Shown piece by piece: positions 20,396-31,436 of a stretch of 64,000 nt of DNA. Both the position numbers and the translations under genes were made by a program. The notes under the pieces are model-generated. The model was not told the origin of the DNA. It did not search any database and worked only from the letters and a program-made list of their open reading frames with translations. The stretch is from Trichobilharzia regenti (taxonomy: Eukaryota > Platyhelminthes > Trematoda > Strigeidida > Schistosomatidae), in assembly GCA_944472135.2 (NCBI GenBank), contig OX235265.1, forward strand, positions 42,319,459 to 42,383,458, given 5' to 3'. Each line of letters opens with the position of its first letter. Position 1 is the first letter of the stretch.

Positions 20396-22365
20396 AGACA
20401 TTAATCTTCCAACTTATCTAAACACAAAGTTTTCTTTTGAGTTCTTACTATTAATAGAATGTTATAAGAAACCTAATTTAAATTAATGTTGAATATGTCA
20501 CCTGAAAAACGAAGTACTAAAAGTAATTTGAACAAAATGAGAACAACAAACTTACTTGGATAATATGATGACAAATTACTGAAGTTTACGGTGAAGATGT
20601 TGTCTAGAAAGGCAATGAAAGTTTCTCAATTAAGCCAACCAACTGAGAGAATACAATCATATCAAAATCATTCGTCTGAGCTACAAATCTTCCTTTTTAT
20701 TGCCATTTGAAAATGAGTTTACAGAAATATTTATATGCTCCAGTTAATTCACTTTAAGACGCAAGCCGTTAATATTTCCTAAGTGAATAAAATGAAGAAA
20801 TTAAAGGAATGCACAAGTTCGGTTTAAGGATTTCCTCGCTTCCACTTCAGAAGTACTTAGTAAACTGCAATCAACTAGTACTTTAATTATCTCAAATAAT
20901 CTCAGAGCATCACTATCGTAGTGATTACTAGTTAGACAACAATGAACAATTACATTACTGAAGACTTTAAGATCCCAAAAACTTATTCAAATTGCAGTTA
21001 AAATTTGCTCTTTCTATTATTTCAACCTATATTCTTTGGTGACTACTTGTGAGCTTGAAGGCAGTGTCTTATACTCTTCCAGAGAGCGACTCATTTGGTA
21101 AGGTGCAGCTGACATAGTATATGGATAAGTCTTCTTGAACTCAGCATTTATCATGTATTTAAGTATTTCTGATACTGTGTCACCTATTGCTTAAAATGTC
21201 GACATAAGTAACAATAGTAAAATAACACTGATAGTATGCACTTACATGTTTATTATTTTCAGAGATCACCAGTAATATGACTGCCTTGATTTACCACTAT
21301 TCAAACAGTTAACGGGTATAATCTGTCATTACACCTCACCTGAATGTCACGAGGTATTATCAAGCGTTTAGCTTTGTTTCTGCATGATAACTCTCATAAA
21401 ATAATAATGATTTAATCAACTTATTTGGTCTTAAGGAATAGTCTTACAAGTCCTGCTATTACGAAAAAGTTAAAAATCAATAGCATTTGTGACGCTTAAC
21501 ATCGTTGTGTTAGTTGTTTGTATGATGGTGGACCTATGAAGACAAAGTTGAAAAGCATGTGAAATACGCTGTAATAAAATTAGGTTGCTTCCATCAGACA
21601 ATCGGTTGGCCTTCATCTTATTGTGTGCATCAGTTAGGCAAGACCGTCATCAAAAATTTGTACATTCCGGCCTACTCTGCAACAGTTGACACTCAGAGGT
21701 AAGGTCTTTCGAAAAAACAATATTCTGGAAGTCATACCTACGCACCTATAGCGGTTGAATGGACTCTGAAAGTTGTCCGTTGGGCTCTACAATCATACCA
21801 AAACTAACTGTTTACAGAAAATATAAGAAGTGGGTGTTTAGAAAGCACAAACCACCTACATGCTTCCATGAGCACAAAAAGCCCTCCTATTCACCATCTA
21901 ACTTCTCATTTTGTTGCTTTCTTCAAACTTCTCTTCCTCCTACACAGTTTTTTTAGTTCACCCTGACTCTATGACCAATTCTAACAACTTAAATCGCAAG
22001 AAAATCATTTCTAGTCTCTTAAAACCATGTTGTCAATGCCATATAAAAAATTCAGCAATATACTTTACTGTTCCAGACTTGAGCATCTTGTGCTTTTTTC
22101 GTTACTTGAAGGTTTCATGTTTGATTCTTGGTGGGAATTGAATTGAAACGAAAACAGTATCCATCACTGCGAGGCTTGTGACAAAATCTATCCTGAAATC
22201 CGCTTGATCCTTCGAAGTCAACACTTAAAATTAATAATTTTAACTTGTAATATTTTCAGCTATTGGTTAATCAAATGTATTTTTTTAGAATGACTAATGA
22301 CACTATTCACTTTGTAATAATAACCTGAGCAACTTTAATAACACTGATTAGCACATAGTATTTTT
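20396..22365. other. About 2 kb without recognisable gene or repeat
   Basis: Low-complexity, A+T-rich DNA. Only short frames are open on either strand, without motifs. It may be intronic or intergenic. Confidence 0.5.
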
Positions 22366-22556
22366 TATTTTTGATTACAGCTTGACTCCACACCGTATTT
22401 TTGGTACGAGTATGGAATTTTCAGCATGTGATATCGGTAGCCCAAATTTTGCACACCGACCATAGATATCAGGTGTGCGTCGGCAGTGGATCGAACTCCT
22501 GATCATGTGCATGGCCGGCGAGAGTCCTAACCACTGTGCCACTGACCCATATCCAC
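22366..22556 (-). repeat. SINE-1 copy
   Basis: Minus-strand copy with all landmarks: TTGACTCCACACCGTATTTT at the tail end, GGAATTTTCAGCATG, TATCGGTAGCCCAAATTTTG, and head sequence GGATCGAACTCCTGATCATG through CACTGTGCC. It matches 14041-14225 throughout. Confidence 0.9.
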
Positions 22557-23116
22557 CAATAGGCAGGGGAACCTTGAAAAGTTTTTTTTCATTTTCTAAT
22601 ATGAAAAAGCTACCCAGTTAAAATGGAATGTGTAGGAAAGAAATACTTGAAAAGTCTTTCCACGAAATCCATACTAGGTGGATCGCATGCTGAATTAATA
22701 CAGACTGAATTTTTTTTATCTTTTCAGTTCTAAATTAGTCACAGAGAGTAGGTTACAAATTATCATTATTTTACTTAGAGTTTGAGATAGATCAGATGAC
22801 CACACTGGGCTATAAAAGATTCATTTTAACATAGATACCTTTTTGAACTTCACTCCAGCATTGACTTAGGCAATGCCTGATTATTATTATTATTACCATT
22901 ACTACTACTATTATTACTATTATTATTTCAGTGATAAATTATATTTTAATATGAACTTCATGTGATGTGTAACTGTTTTGAGACAAAAACTGTCGCCTGA
23001 TCACTGATGATAAAACAACAGCTGTTTTAAGATCACCTCTTTCATAAAACCAAAATAATTATCGATATTTCAACTATGAGCTGATATTCATAAAATAATC
23101 CGGTATTAATTTAATT
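22557..23116. other. No gene recognised; short (ATT)n tract
   Basis: A trinucleotide-rich stretch lies near 22880-22927. Nothing else is supported. Confidence 0.5.
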
Positions 23117-23285
23117 CAGTTTTAGATTTTCCCGTCGATTGATTGAACAGAAGTGCTTGGTCTCAGGTAAACGTGTCGGCTTCTTGTGTAGATGCTTTGA
23201 CAATGTCTGGGCATGTGATTATAAGTTATTTAGTGCATGGTGACTAGCACTTCAGTCTAATCAATCGACGGGAAAATCTAAAATT
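23117..23285. repeat. SINE-3 tail as an inverted repeat
   Basis: TAGATTTTCCCGTCGATTGA at about 23126 recurs as its reverse complement at about 23257-23280. The same words end the SINE-3 copy at 55568. This is probably a SINE-3 3' end abutting another in opposite orientation. Confidence 0.6.
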
Positions 23286-23299
23286 GAATTAGATAATTA

Positions 23300-23525
23300 A
23301 TATGACCCAATGCGCAAGAGGTAGCTCTCGAGGCCCAAGGGATGTACTGAATAAAGCTTTGGCATTTTAAACTACAGGTACTGGGTTCGAGCCTCGGTGG
23401 GAACATCATCACTCTCTGAGGAATGCAGGTACATTCAGATGATGAATCCCAAACGGGACGAAGCATGCAACGTGGATTTTACTGCCAGTCATCATCCACC
23501 AATTAAAGTCCGGCATTAACGTGAT
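23300..23525 (+). repeat. SINE-3 (Sm-alpha-like) copy with decayed hammerhead
   Basis: The head has GCAAGAGGTAGCTCTCGAGG and B box TGGGTTCGAGCCTC. The ribozyme-like part near 23430-23475 reads CAGATGATGAATCCC, then GGGACGAAGC. The first C of CTGATGA is A, and GAAA is GAAG, so it should be inactive. The tail is GTCATCATCCACCAATTAAA. Confidence 0.75.
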
Positions 23526-23812
23526 AGATGAGATCTAAAGTAAATTCCATGATGCTATTGACTAATGATCAACTGATACGAGTAGATAAGTACTCCTCAC
23601 ATCAACCAGTCGTGCTTGCTGACCAGCGCGAACAAACTGGCCTAAAAACTGGATAGAGATTTTACTTCTTTGATTTAAATTAAATCCAGGCAATTCCTTG
23701 AAAAACACTGCCTAGTAATTATTGAATCTATTCACTTACGTTTTCGTAATGAAGCAGTGCTGATTAGTGTCATTATTACCATTATTACTACCATTTTTAT
23801 AGGTGGTAGTAG

Positions 23813-24814
23813 TGTAACGACAGGAGATAACGGCCAGGAAACAGATCGCTTATTAAGAAAATAAAGAGATATTTATAGCAAATGGATGGGAAAGTTCCAG
23901 AATAATATCCGGTCAAGGGTCAAATTAATAAAAATCAAAATTGGGAATTAGAATGCCATAATAAACAGGGGATGGATAAAACAAACAAAATAGCATTAAA
24001 ATAACTAAGAAGACTGACATTGTGCAATTAGGGTTAGAAATGTAGAAATAACAAAATAGACAGGATGTTTGGATAAAAACTAATGTGATGAATAATTGTT
24101 TATGCAATCAGGGATTAAATATGTAGAAATAGTAAAATGACAAAATAAACACTTTTAGTAACCACCATCCCATCGCCTTTCTTATCTAAACTTCCTGTTT
24201 ATTCATGTTATTTCAAGTTTTTCTTAATCCCTGTTTACACTACCATATTTTCATACCCGAACTTAGTGTTTATTTTGTCATTTTACTATTTCTACATATT
24301 TAATCCCTGATTGCATAAACAATTATTCATCACATTAGTTTTTATCCAAACATCCTGTCTATTTTGTTATTTCTACATTTCTAACCCCTAATTGCACAAT
24401 GTCAGTCTTCTTAGTTATTTTAATGCTATTTTGTTTGTTTTATCCATCCCCCTGTTTATTATGGCATTCTAATTCCCAATTTTGATTTTTATTAATTTGA
24501 CCCTTGACCAGATATTTATAGATTTGTATGTATATTATTATTATCAGCATTATTGTTAGCAGAGAAACAACATCTTCTGACTGGTTGTTTTCTTGTTGAA
24601 GGTTATTCTGTACAGTTTGTGACCGTTCCTCAGAAAGTTAAGTCATATATGTACGAATCATATTTGCACACTTTAAGTGTGCTGTGATTGGCTGTTGAGT
24701 TCCTCAAGGTTAAACTCTGTTACTGCTTTTTTCTCGTGACCCCAATTCAGGACGTAACATTGACAAAAATTGTTGTGTATAAATTTAGCTTGTTCTCAAC
24801 TGGCTCTCACCCCA
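23813..24814 (-). mobile_element. Solo LTR (LTR-B) split by foldback FB3
   Basis: The 5' piece 23813-23878 (TGTAACGACAGGAGATAACG) and the 3' piece 24511-24814 (ending CTCACCCCA) together match the solo LTR at 2935-3291. Outer flanks carry the 4-bp duplication GTAG (23809-23812 and 24815-24818), as expected for a Gypsy-type insertion, although the site lies in a (TAG)n run. The split is caused by FB3. Confidence 0.82.
23879..24510. mobile_element. Foldback FB3 with 11-bp target-site duplication
   Basis: Arms 23910-24153 and 24265-24510 are near-perfect reverse complements (about 245 bp) around a 111-bp spacer. The flanking direct duplication is GATATTTATAG (23868-23878 and 24511-24521), and the joined LTR reads continuously without it. 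A 31-nt unpaired tail (23879-23909) sits on the left only, as in FB1. Neither arms nor spacer encode a recognised protein. The arm sequence differs from that of FB1 and FB4, so assignment to a PLE rests only on architecture. Confidence 0.88.
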
Positions 24815-26490
24815 GTAGTAGTAGTAGTAGTAGTTTAACGGAAAAAGATAAGAGACTGGGTAATGCATCTTTAATAGGCGAAAGCACATATTTGTACATT
24901 CTTGGTCACATTAAAGTTCGTCTAGGTTAGAGGAGAATATAATGTTATAACTGGTTGGCGATTGGCCCAGATTTAGACAAGTTGTTGTCAACATAAACTA
25001 AATCCAGATTTGAGGAATAGATAATTCTGCCTCCTCGTATCGATTCTCATCACACCACAGTAGTAATAGTAGAATCCCTAGTATTTTAACCAACGTTATA
25101 ACATACATTTAAGAAAAATGTATATTTTGCCAAATCACAGTTATGTAGATTCCATTATTCAGGTTATTCCTTTGTGATTATTCATTCCAGACTTTACGTA
25201 ATCCAACGGTATACTTAATGTCTGTTTGTCTGTTCCATTCTATAGAAAAATAATATGAAATCTTAGATTAGACTGACAGATGTTTCTACGTCCAGTTTCA
25301 GACTAATGCATGCACGCTATCACACACACACACAACTTAGTGTATGTAACGTAGAAACAGGGGAACAGTCAGTGTTCACCATACCAAATGTCTACATGAA
25401 TCATATAAGACAAAAGCAAGTCAGTTAAGGTCAGAAGAAAATTTACAATTTCTTAATGTTAAGGTGTGCTTTGATAAGCACCTTGTATAAACACAATATT
25501 ACGAAAAACCCGGTGAAAGACAATATAGCTGCAGATCTGGTTGCTATGTGCACACAGGAATATATCAACTGCGAATAAATAATTAATCACAAAGATATAT
25601 CGATTTAGCTTATGTAATTCTGTGCATATTTCATTTTTAATTAGATGTGACCTTATTTACATTGTCAGATAATGAAGTTTCGTATTGGTAAAACGATCAT
25701 ACAAGTTTGTGAATTGCTTATTCATGACCCTTATGTTAACGATGCAGTTATCTTCACCTCTTTGTTTTTTCGGTACTTATGCATGAATCAGCTTGAAGAG
25801 ATGATGAAAGATTCAATAGAAACATTTGTAATTAACCTTGCTGATAGATAAGTGAAGGTTACTATTATTATTATTTATATTACTGTTTCGCTGTATACAA
25901 ATTAACACGAGACCTTAGTATAACTGATTAATCAGGATTATAAACTGCTTTACCTGATTTCAAAATATTTGGAGCAGAAATAATTAAATAAATAAAATAA
26001 TTAAATTGATTAATTCATCTATTATAACTTGTTCTTCTAATTTACTTCAGTCACTTTACAATTATTAGTTAATTGTAATAACAGTTATGCTTAGATTAGG
26101 AGTATTTCAGTATAGCGCTATATTTAATTTGTAATACTTGAAGTTCTAATGCTACTATATACGCCTATATCTTCGATCGACTGACAGATTAAAATGTTAG
26201 CAATAAAACACTTTTTCTGTAGCGATTAGATTGATTTTTTTTTCAGAGTAGGAATACTAACCTCAAGTTGAGTTTTTACACTTTTTCCGCGTTTTTGGGA
26301 CACGCTAGTTAGTATTAAGTAGGCGAAACAAGACTATCTCCTGTCAGTGATGGCGTACTTAACTGTAATGGACTGGATCATGCAGTGAGCAGAAGAGGAA
26401 ACGTTGGACTGACAAAAAGACTCTACATGATCTACACTTTGCAGATTGTTTATCTGTAATGTCACACAGACCAGAAAATTTAAAATTACA
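24815..26490. other. About 1.7 kb without recognisable gene
   Basis: It begins with a (TAG)n tract. A short (CA)n lies at about 25321. The rest is A+T-rich with no supported coding sequence or repeat. Confidence 0.5.
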
Positions 26491-27097
26491 AACTATCAAA
26501 TTAATAGACAGAAGACCAGTAGTTCAGCGAAGAGTCTCTTTTCAGCGAATTCACTCTCATAGCTGTACAATCGAAAATATATGGTTGTTTAGTGTGTGTG
26601 TGTGTACATTAAATTTGTCAAACGCAAATACAATTATTAAGTACAGATGTATTGGATGTTGATATAAGAGGGCAGTAACAAAATTGATGAGTTTGTCACA
26701 AACGATTGTTGTGCTCAGGGTGAACATGGAAACAACATAACATATGGAATTACGCAGGGGTTTTAGGTAGTTAGAAAAAATAAACATACATGCTAAATTT
26801 AAGTCAAATCAAGCAAACAAACAAAAGTTAAGTCAAATCAACGGAGTTGTTTTACTTTTACTCTCATGGTAACTACCTCTTAACTCTTTGTTATATACAT
26901 GCTGAGATTTTGTAAATTCCGGTTTGATAATACTTTGATAAATCTATTAGCATTAAATAGCGAAACGTCAGTAAAAACAATATCGTTTTGTCTTTCGTTT
27001 ATTGGGAAATACGAAAACCTTTATTATAATGAATATCATATACCCAATGCCCAAATTTTTCCAAACTGTTAAAAGTGAACCTGGTTTGGACATATAT

Positions 27098-27988
27098 TGT
27101 AACAGCAGAAGACAAGGGCGAAGCAACAGATCGTTTTATTATGAAAATCAACACGTATTTATATATATTTCACATACATTATTATAGCTTATGCAAGTAG
27201 ACAAGCGCAGTCATCTGATTGGTTGTTTATCAGAAGTTAGGCAGACAAACGCAGGCTTCTGATTGGTTGTTTCGGGATTCCTCGACAAATAGAGTTTTCT
27301 ATCTGCAAATCATATTTTGCCACGTTAACTTTGCTGTGATTGGTTGTTGAATCAGCCTTGCTCATATTTTCTCACGGCCTGCTCTCACCACACTCGTCCC
27401 CCCGTCAAATACATGCGACTGAAGTCGGCTTGATCTACTTGGTGCAGGCGTTATCGTTGGCTTGTCTCGCTGTATCCATTTCTGGAGCTCGCTGACGTTC
27501 ACGCGCCTCTCATTGTTCGTCATTGCGATTGTGTCCGCGTAATCCCATCTCGAAGTGACCATATGTGGTCCTTCCCACTTTGGAAACTGTTTGCCTGACC
27601 CTGTCGAACATTCGTCAGTATTTAGTCTCACACTTTCATATGCTGCTTTCACCCGACCTCCCAGCAGCTTTCCAAGTAGCAGCTCCATCGCTGACAGATC
27701 TTGAACGCCACTCAACTGCGCAGAAGCCTTGAAGTCCTGCCCGAAGATCCATATGTCTCCATCAAAAACTGCAGGGCATAGGCTTTCCATTTGTCGGTAG
27801 GCAGCGACACCAAATGTAACAACAGAAGACAAGGGCGAAGCAACAGATCGTTTTATTATGAAAATCAACACGTATTTATATATATTTCATATACATTATT
27901 ATAGCTTATGCAAGTAGACAAGCGCAGTCATCTGATTGGTTGTTGAATCAGCCTTGCTCATATTTTCTCACGGCCTGCTCTCACCACA
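27098..27988 (-). mobile_element. Miniature LTR retrotransposon (LTR-A), internally deleted
   Basis: LTR 27098-27392 (295 bp), internal 27393-27814 (422 bp) and LTR 27815-27988 (174 bp). The flanking duplication is ATAT (27094-27097 and 27989-27992). On the minus sense strand a primer-binding candidate TGGTGTCGCTGCCTACCG (27812 down to 27795) lies 2 nt after the 5' LTR. A polypurine tract GACGGGGGGACGAG precedes the 3' LTR. Both cis signals are thus kept while nearly all of gag-pol is gone. The 5' LTR has lost 120 bp between two copies of GATTGGTTGTT. Gypsy-type is likely from the 4-bp duplications. Confidence 0.85.
27362..27871 (-). pseudogene. LTR-A internal ORF: apparent gag start joined to integrase end
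   Basis: A 169-codon frame starts inside the 5' LTR and crosses the whole internal region. After the LTR it reads MESLCPAVFDGDIW and LSAMELLLGKLLGG, compatible with a gag N-terminus. It then continues as FPKWEGPHMVTSRWDYADT and VNVSELQKWIQ, which resembles the C-terminal beta-barrel tail of LTR-retrotransposon integrases. No protease, RT, RNase H or integrase core is present. I read it as a fusion left by one large internal deletion. The gag assignment is weaker than the integrase one. Confidence 0.55.
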
Positions 27989-28218
27989 ATATGACTTAAT
28001 TTTTGTCTGTTTGATTGATTTGACTCATCTTTAGCTTGTATGCTTATTTTTTTAACTACCTAAAACTCTTACGTAACTCCGTGTGTTATACTGTTTCCGT
28101 GTTCACTATGAGCCCAACCCTTTCACCAAACTATTCGTGTTATTACGTAACTCTTCTTTAACAATCGTTTGTGACCAACTCATCAATTTTGTTACTGCCC
28201 TCTTATATCAACATCCAA

Positions 28219-28545
28219 TGTGGTGAGAGCAGGCTGCTAGCCGATTGGTTGGCACTAATCTACGTTAAGGTCTAGGTCACTAATATGGGCCGTGAGAAAA
28301 TATGAACAAGCCTGAGTCAACAACCAATCACAGCAAAGTTAACGTGGCAGAATATGATTCGCAGAGAGAACTCTATTTGTCAAGGAATCCCGAAACAACC
28401 AATCAGAAGCCTGCGTTTGTCTACCTAAACAACCAATCAGATGACTGCGCTTGTCTATAATAATGTTGTCTGAAATATGTATAAATACGTGTTGATTTTC
28501 ATAATAAAACGATCTGTTGCCTGGCCCTTGTCTTCTGTTGTTACA
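28219..28545 (+). mobile_element. Solo LTR (LTR-A) inserted in FB4 right arm
   Basis: TGTGGTGAGAGC...GTTGTTACA, flanked by CCAA (28215-28218 and 28546-28549). The FB4 left arm at about 26650 shows the empty site ATCCAATACATC, so the junctions are certain. Sense is plus, opposite to the LTR-A element at 27.1-28.0 kb. It is slightly longer than that element's complete LTR. Confidence 0.92.
28321..28508 (+). promoter_or_regulatory. LTR-A promoter: three CCAAT boxes, TATA box, poly(A) signal
   Basis: On the LTR sense strand AACCAATCA occurs at about 28323, 28397 and 28432, spaced 74 and 35 bp, in the same orientation as the LTR. TATAAATA follows at 28480-28487 and AATAAA at 28503-28508. This order fits a CCAAT/TATA promoter with the transcript polyadenylation signal close behind. 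Activity is inferred from the motifs only. Confidence 0.6.
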
Positions 28546-28737
28546 CCAATACATCTGTACTTACTAATTGTATTTTCGTTTGACAAATTTAATGTACACA
28601 CACACACACTAAACAACCATATATATTTTCGATTGTACAGCTATGAGAGTGAATTCGCTGAAAAGAGACTCTTCGCTGAACTACTTGTCTTTTGTCTATT
28701 AATGTTCTAATGGGAATTGTTCATGAACTATCAAATT

Positions 28738-29989
28738 GGCAGTAGATGTAGGGAAGACAAGACTCCAGATAAATATAAAGAAGAGAGAAGTGATGAAGAT
28801 ACCTTACCAAAAAAAAACAAGCACCAAATTACCACCAACAGGAGAAATCTAAATCACGTCACCTGCTTTATTTACCTGGCTGTCCAGAGTTCTTTCAAAG
28901 ACAGGCAGGTAAGTTAAAGATGCCAAAGGCAGAATTAGCGAGGAAAGTAAGACGACTGTATATTACTCGAAAATGAGTGTGTAAATCTTCTGCCCTCATC
29001 ATAAGAAATAAAAAGCGAGTTCTCAACACTGATGTCAGGTCACTTCTTCCATATAGTTAAGATACTTGGTGTGTTATGAAAAGCATTTCCAATGGGCTCC
29101 AGACTTTCATCAGCAAACGTCTTTGTTCCATACTGAGAATAAGATTGCCAGACAGAGGGAATAAGAGGCAATGGGTTGTGGCATCGGAACAAACAGAAAC
29201 CCGAAACAATGAGTTGGGCTTTCGAAGGTGAAATGGAGGAGACTGAGTGGGGGGAGATCGAAAACTTACGGCATATCACCCAGATTTCGGAGGAAAAGGT
29301 GAAATAGCGATGTGCTGTTAAAGTCTTATGTTCACTGAAATCTTTATGCAGCTAAGATATAAAATCAGAATGATATGTATGACGTCATAAGACGAAATCT
29401 TAAATATTTTGACGGATGAATACACCTGTCACAATGTCATTCTTATCGAATAGTTGATTTGCCTTAATTTTTATAATTGTATTTACAGCTGATGGATTAG
29501 TTATTATTATATAAACCGTTGGGCTTGACGACTCTCAGCCTAACTTCTGTCAGGCGAAACGTTGCTTAAATCAGTCTCATTAATGTGATTCGTTGAAAGG
29601 CAAGTCTGTAGCTTAGGTCAGTCAAACCAAAAATATCACAACAGAAGTAGGAGGAGACATAAAATACTATCGATCTCAATAACTAATCATCTAATAGGCT
29701 ATGTATGGGCATGGTAATAATGCTGTTAAGTTTTTTTTACTGTTGTTGGTGGACAAATAAGTAGCAAAATGCTTGTAGTCCCAAGGGTTTTTACAACTCA
29801 GATCGGCAGACCAGCTGTCTGTGCGATAAATGATGTCGTAGTGGTTTCTTTTTGCCAGCCACGTTGATTTCTATACATTTATTAACAACGATAACTTTTA
29901 CTGTCTTGATTTAAAGTATGTTTTGCTCTTATTATCATCATCAACTAAACAGATGTCTTTGTCTCTTTTGCGCTCATACATACGAAAGA
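28738..29989. other. No gene recognised; one PLE-type end motif
   Basis: No coding match. Near 29548 the words TCTGTCAGGCGAAACGTTGC resemble the hairpin and GAAACGT signature seen at PLE-A ends, so a decayed PLE terminus is possible. The rest is unassigned. Confidence 0.4.
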
Positions 29990-30405
29990 AGACAAGGAAC
30001 TTGGTAACTGGATGTCTATTTGAAAATTGGTATCTCCATATTGCGAAATTGTGTACACATTATCTAAAATCACCATTTGCACAGATCTCCCGTGTTGTGC
30101 TACTCCTACTCTTCGTATTATGTTTCTTTGTCTCTGCTTTACGAGCTTCTCATGTTTTGCTGCAACACTGAATCATTTTCTTTCTTGACGTCAAATCTAT
30201 TTCTCCGCTATCTAAGATTTTTAAGCCGATTAACGTCTCTTTATACACTACTGATAAATCTTATCAGTAGTACATACCATATATACATCCTGCTCACTCA
30301 TTTCATTAACATTAGTGCTAATCATATTACTATTGTTCGTTTGACAGTTCATACTGTTACCTACAACATTTTCAATTCGATCAGTGATTCTTCATTATCT
30401 GAGTG
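29990..30405 (+). repeat. Dispersed repeat shared with 46705-46925
   Basis: The words ACGTCAAATCTATTTCTCCG and a hairpin (TACTGATAA...TTATCAGTA at about 30247-30268) recur, diverged, at about 46815-46910 in the same orientation and order. Hydrophobic frames across it are by-products of the T-rich strand. Function and class are unknown. Confidence 0.55.
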
Positions 30406-30594
30406 ATGTAAATGAAATATAATAGTAACTTTCAGATTTTCGCTTTTGAACTTAACCCACCTTTATGTAACTAAAATTAATTCATTTTGATTTGTCTGTT
30501 ATTTATGTACGTACAAAATGCATATAGTGTAATGGGCAAGGTAAGGAGAGTATTTATGTGACAAGTTCAAGAGAAATCCGTTGAATTCTTTTAA

Positions 30595-31085
30595 TTTACG
30601 ACTTAATAACATCCCTTTCATGTTTGAGACTCGTATTGAGGAATTAATCTTGCAAAGACTGTGGTTCATAGAATGTGTTTGGGTGAGGCCATATCCTAAA
30701 GTTTGTGGAAGCCACTGCTGGCGATTAAGTAGTCCAAACCACGTTTATGAGTTCAGAGCAACAATTCGTCATCACACTAAGTCTTCTTTAGGAGACTTCG
30801 TTTTGATACCTGTCAGGGTAGATGTACTATCACATCTCTTGTTTGGTTTAATGATCTTCATTGTTGTTTTGACCTTCAGTATGTCCTTTTAACTTGACCA
30901 AAGTCTATTTCCTCACCTCTTAAATCTTTATTAATTTCATATATATATTCATTCCTATGACAAAGTCGTGTGTGATCAGATTGTTCGAAATGAGTGTTGC
31001 ACCAATACACTACACGATTCAGACAAATCACGTCTTCCTTCGTATTGCTTTGTCTAAATTCATGCAGGGAAATGATTGTTTGAAA
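30595..31085 (+). repeat. Dispersed repeat X, copy 1
   Basis: Nearly 400 bp are similar in inverse orientation to 57750-58150. Landmarks are GTTTGTGGAAGCC, TTTAGGAGACTTCG, TTTCCTCACCTCTTAA, CACGATTCAGACAAATCACG and GCTTTGTCTAAATTCATGC. The end carries TTGTTCGAAATGAGTGTTGC, reminiscent of PLE termini. Class is unknown. Confidence 0.65.
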
Positions 31086-31436
31086 TAAAAACCGTAAATT
31101 ACAGTAGTTCCTTTAGATATGAAATGAACTTTTGTATGGTTAGGAACTGATAACACCATTGAAGGAAGTGTTAAATCCGATTTTACTTAAAGAATAAGGG
31201 AGAAAGACAATAGAAGAAATTAAAAGGGAATGTGAGACCCACAATAAATTCTTCTACTTCAAAGGATCATTAGTAAAGAATGCTGAAAACCGACGCATCA
31301 ATAAAAGGTTCAGATTTTACCAGGCGGTAAAAAAATTTAGAGCAATCCCACATTTTATCTTGGAAAGAATGACGATTGAAACGGAAAATGTCAGAGATTG
31401 TAAGTGGCAAATTCTATACTAGTAAGTTATTAAATA
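31086..31436. other. No gene or repeat recognised
   Basis: Unassigned sequence between repeat X and the LINE fragment. Confidence 0.5.

Larger units (their letters stand above)
26503..28725. mobile_element. Foldback FB4 with 12-bp target-site duplication, carrying LTR insertions
   Basis: The left arm (26503 to about 26835) and right arm (about 27990-28700, itself split by a solo LTR) are reverse complements. Both begin with the PLE tip motif (TTCAGCGAAGAGTCTCTTTT) and share a GT microsatellite. The exact duplication AACTATCAAATT lies at 26491-26502 and 28726-28737. A 25-nt unpaired tail (28701-28725) is on the right only. The spacer holds a PLE-like motif (CGAAACGTCAGTAAAAAC at about 26955) and a miniature LTR element. 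Architecture equals FB1 in mirror image. Confidence 0.87.

Noticed and set aside
29923..30406. Small membrane protein genes with hydrophobic frames
   Set aside because: The stretch is a T-rich dispersed repeat found again at 46.7 kb; hydrophobicity follows from T-rich codons.
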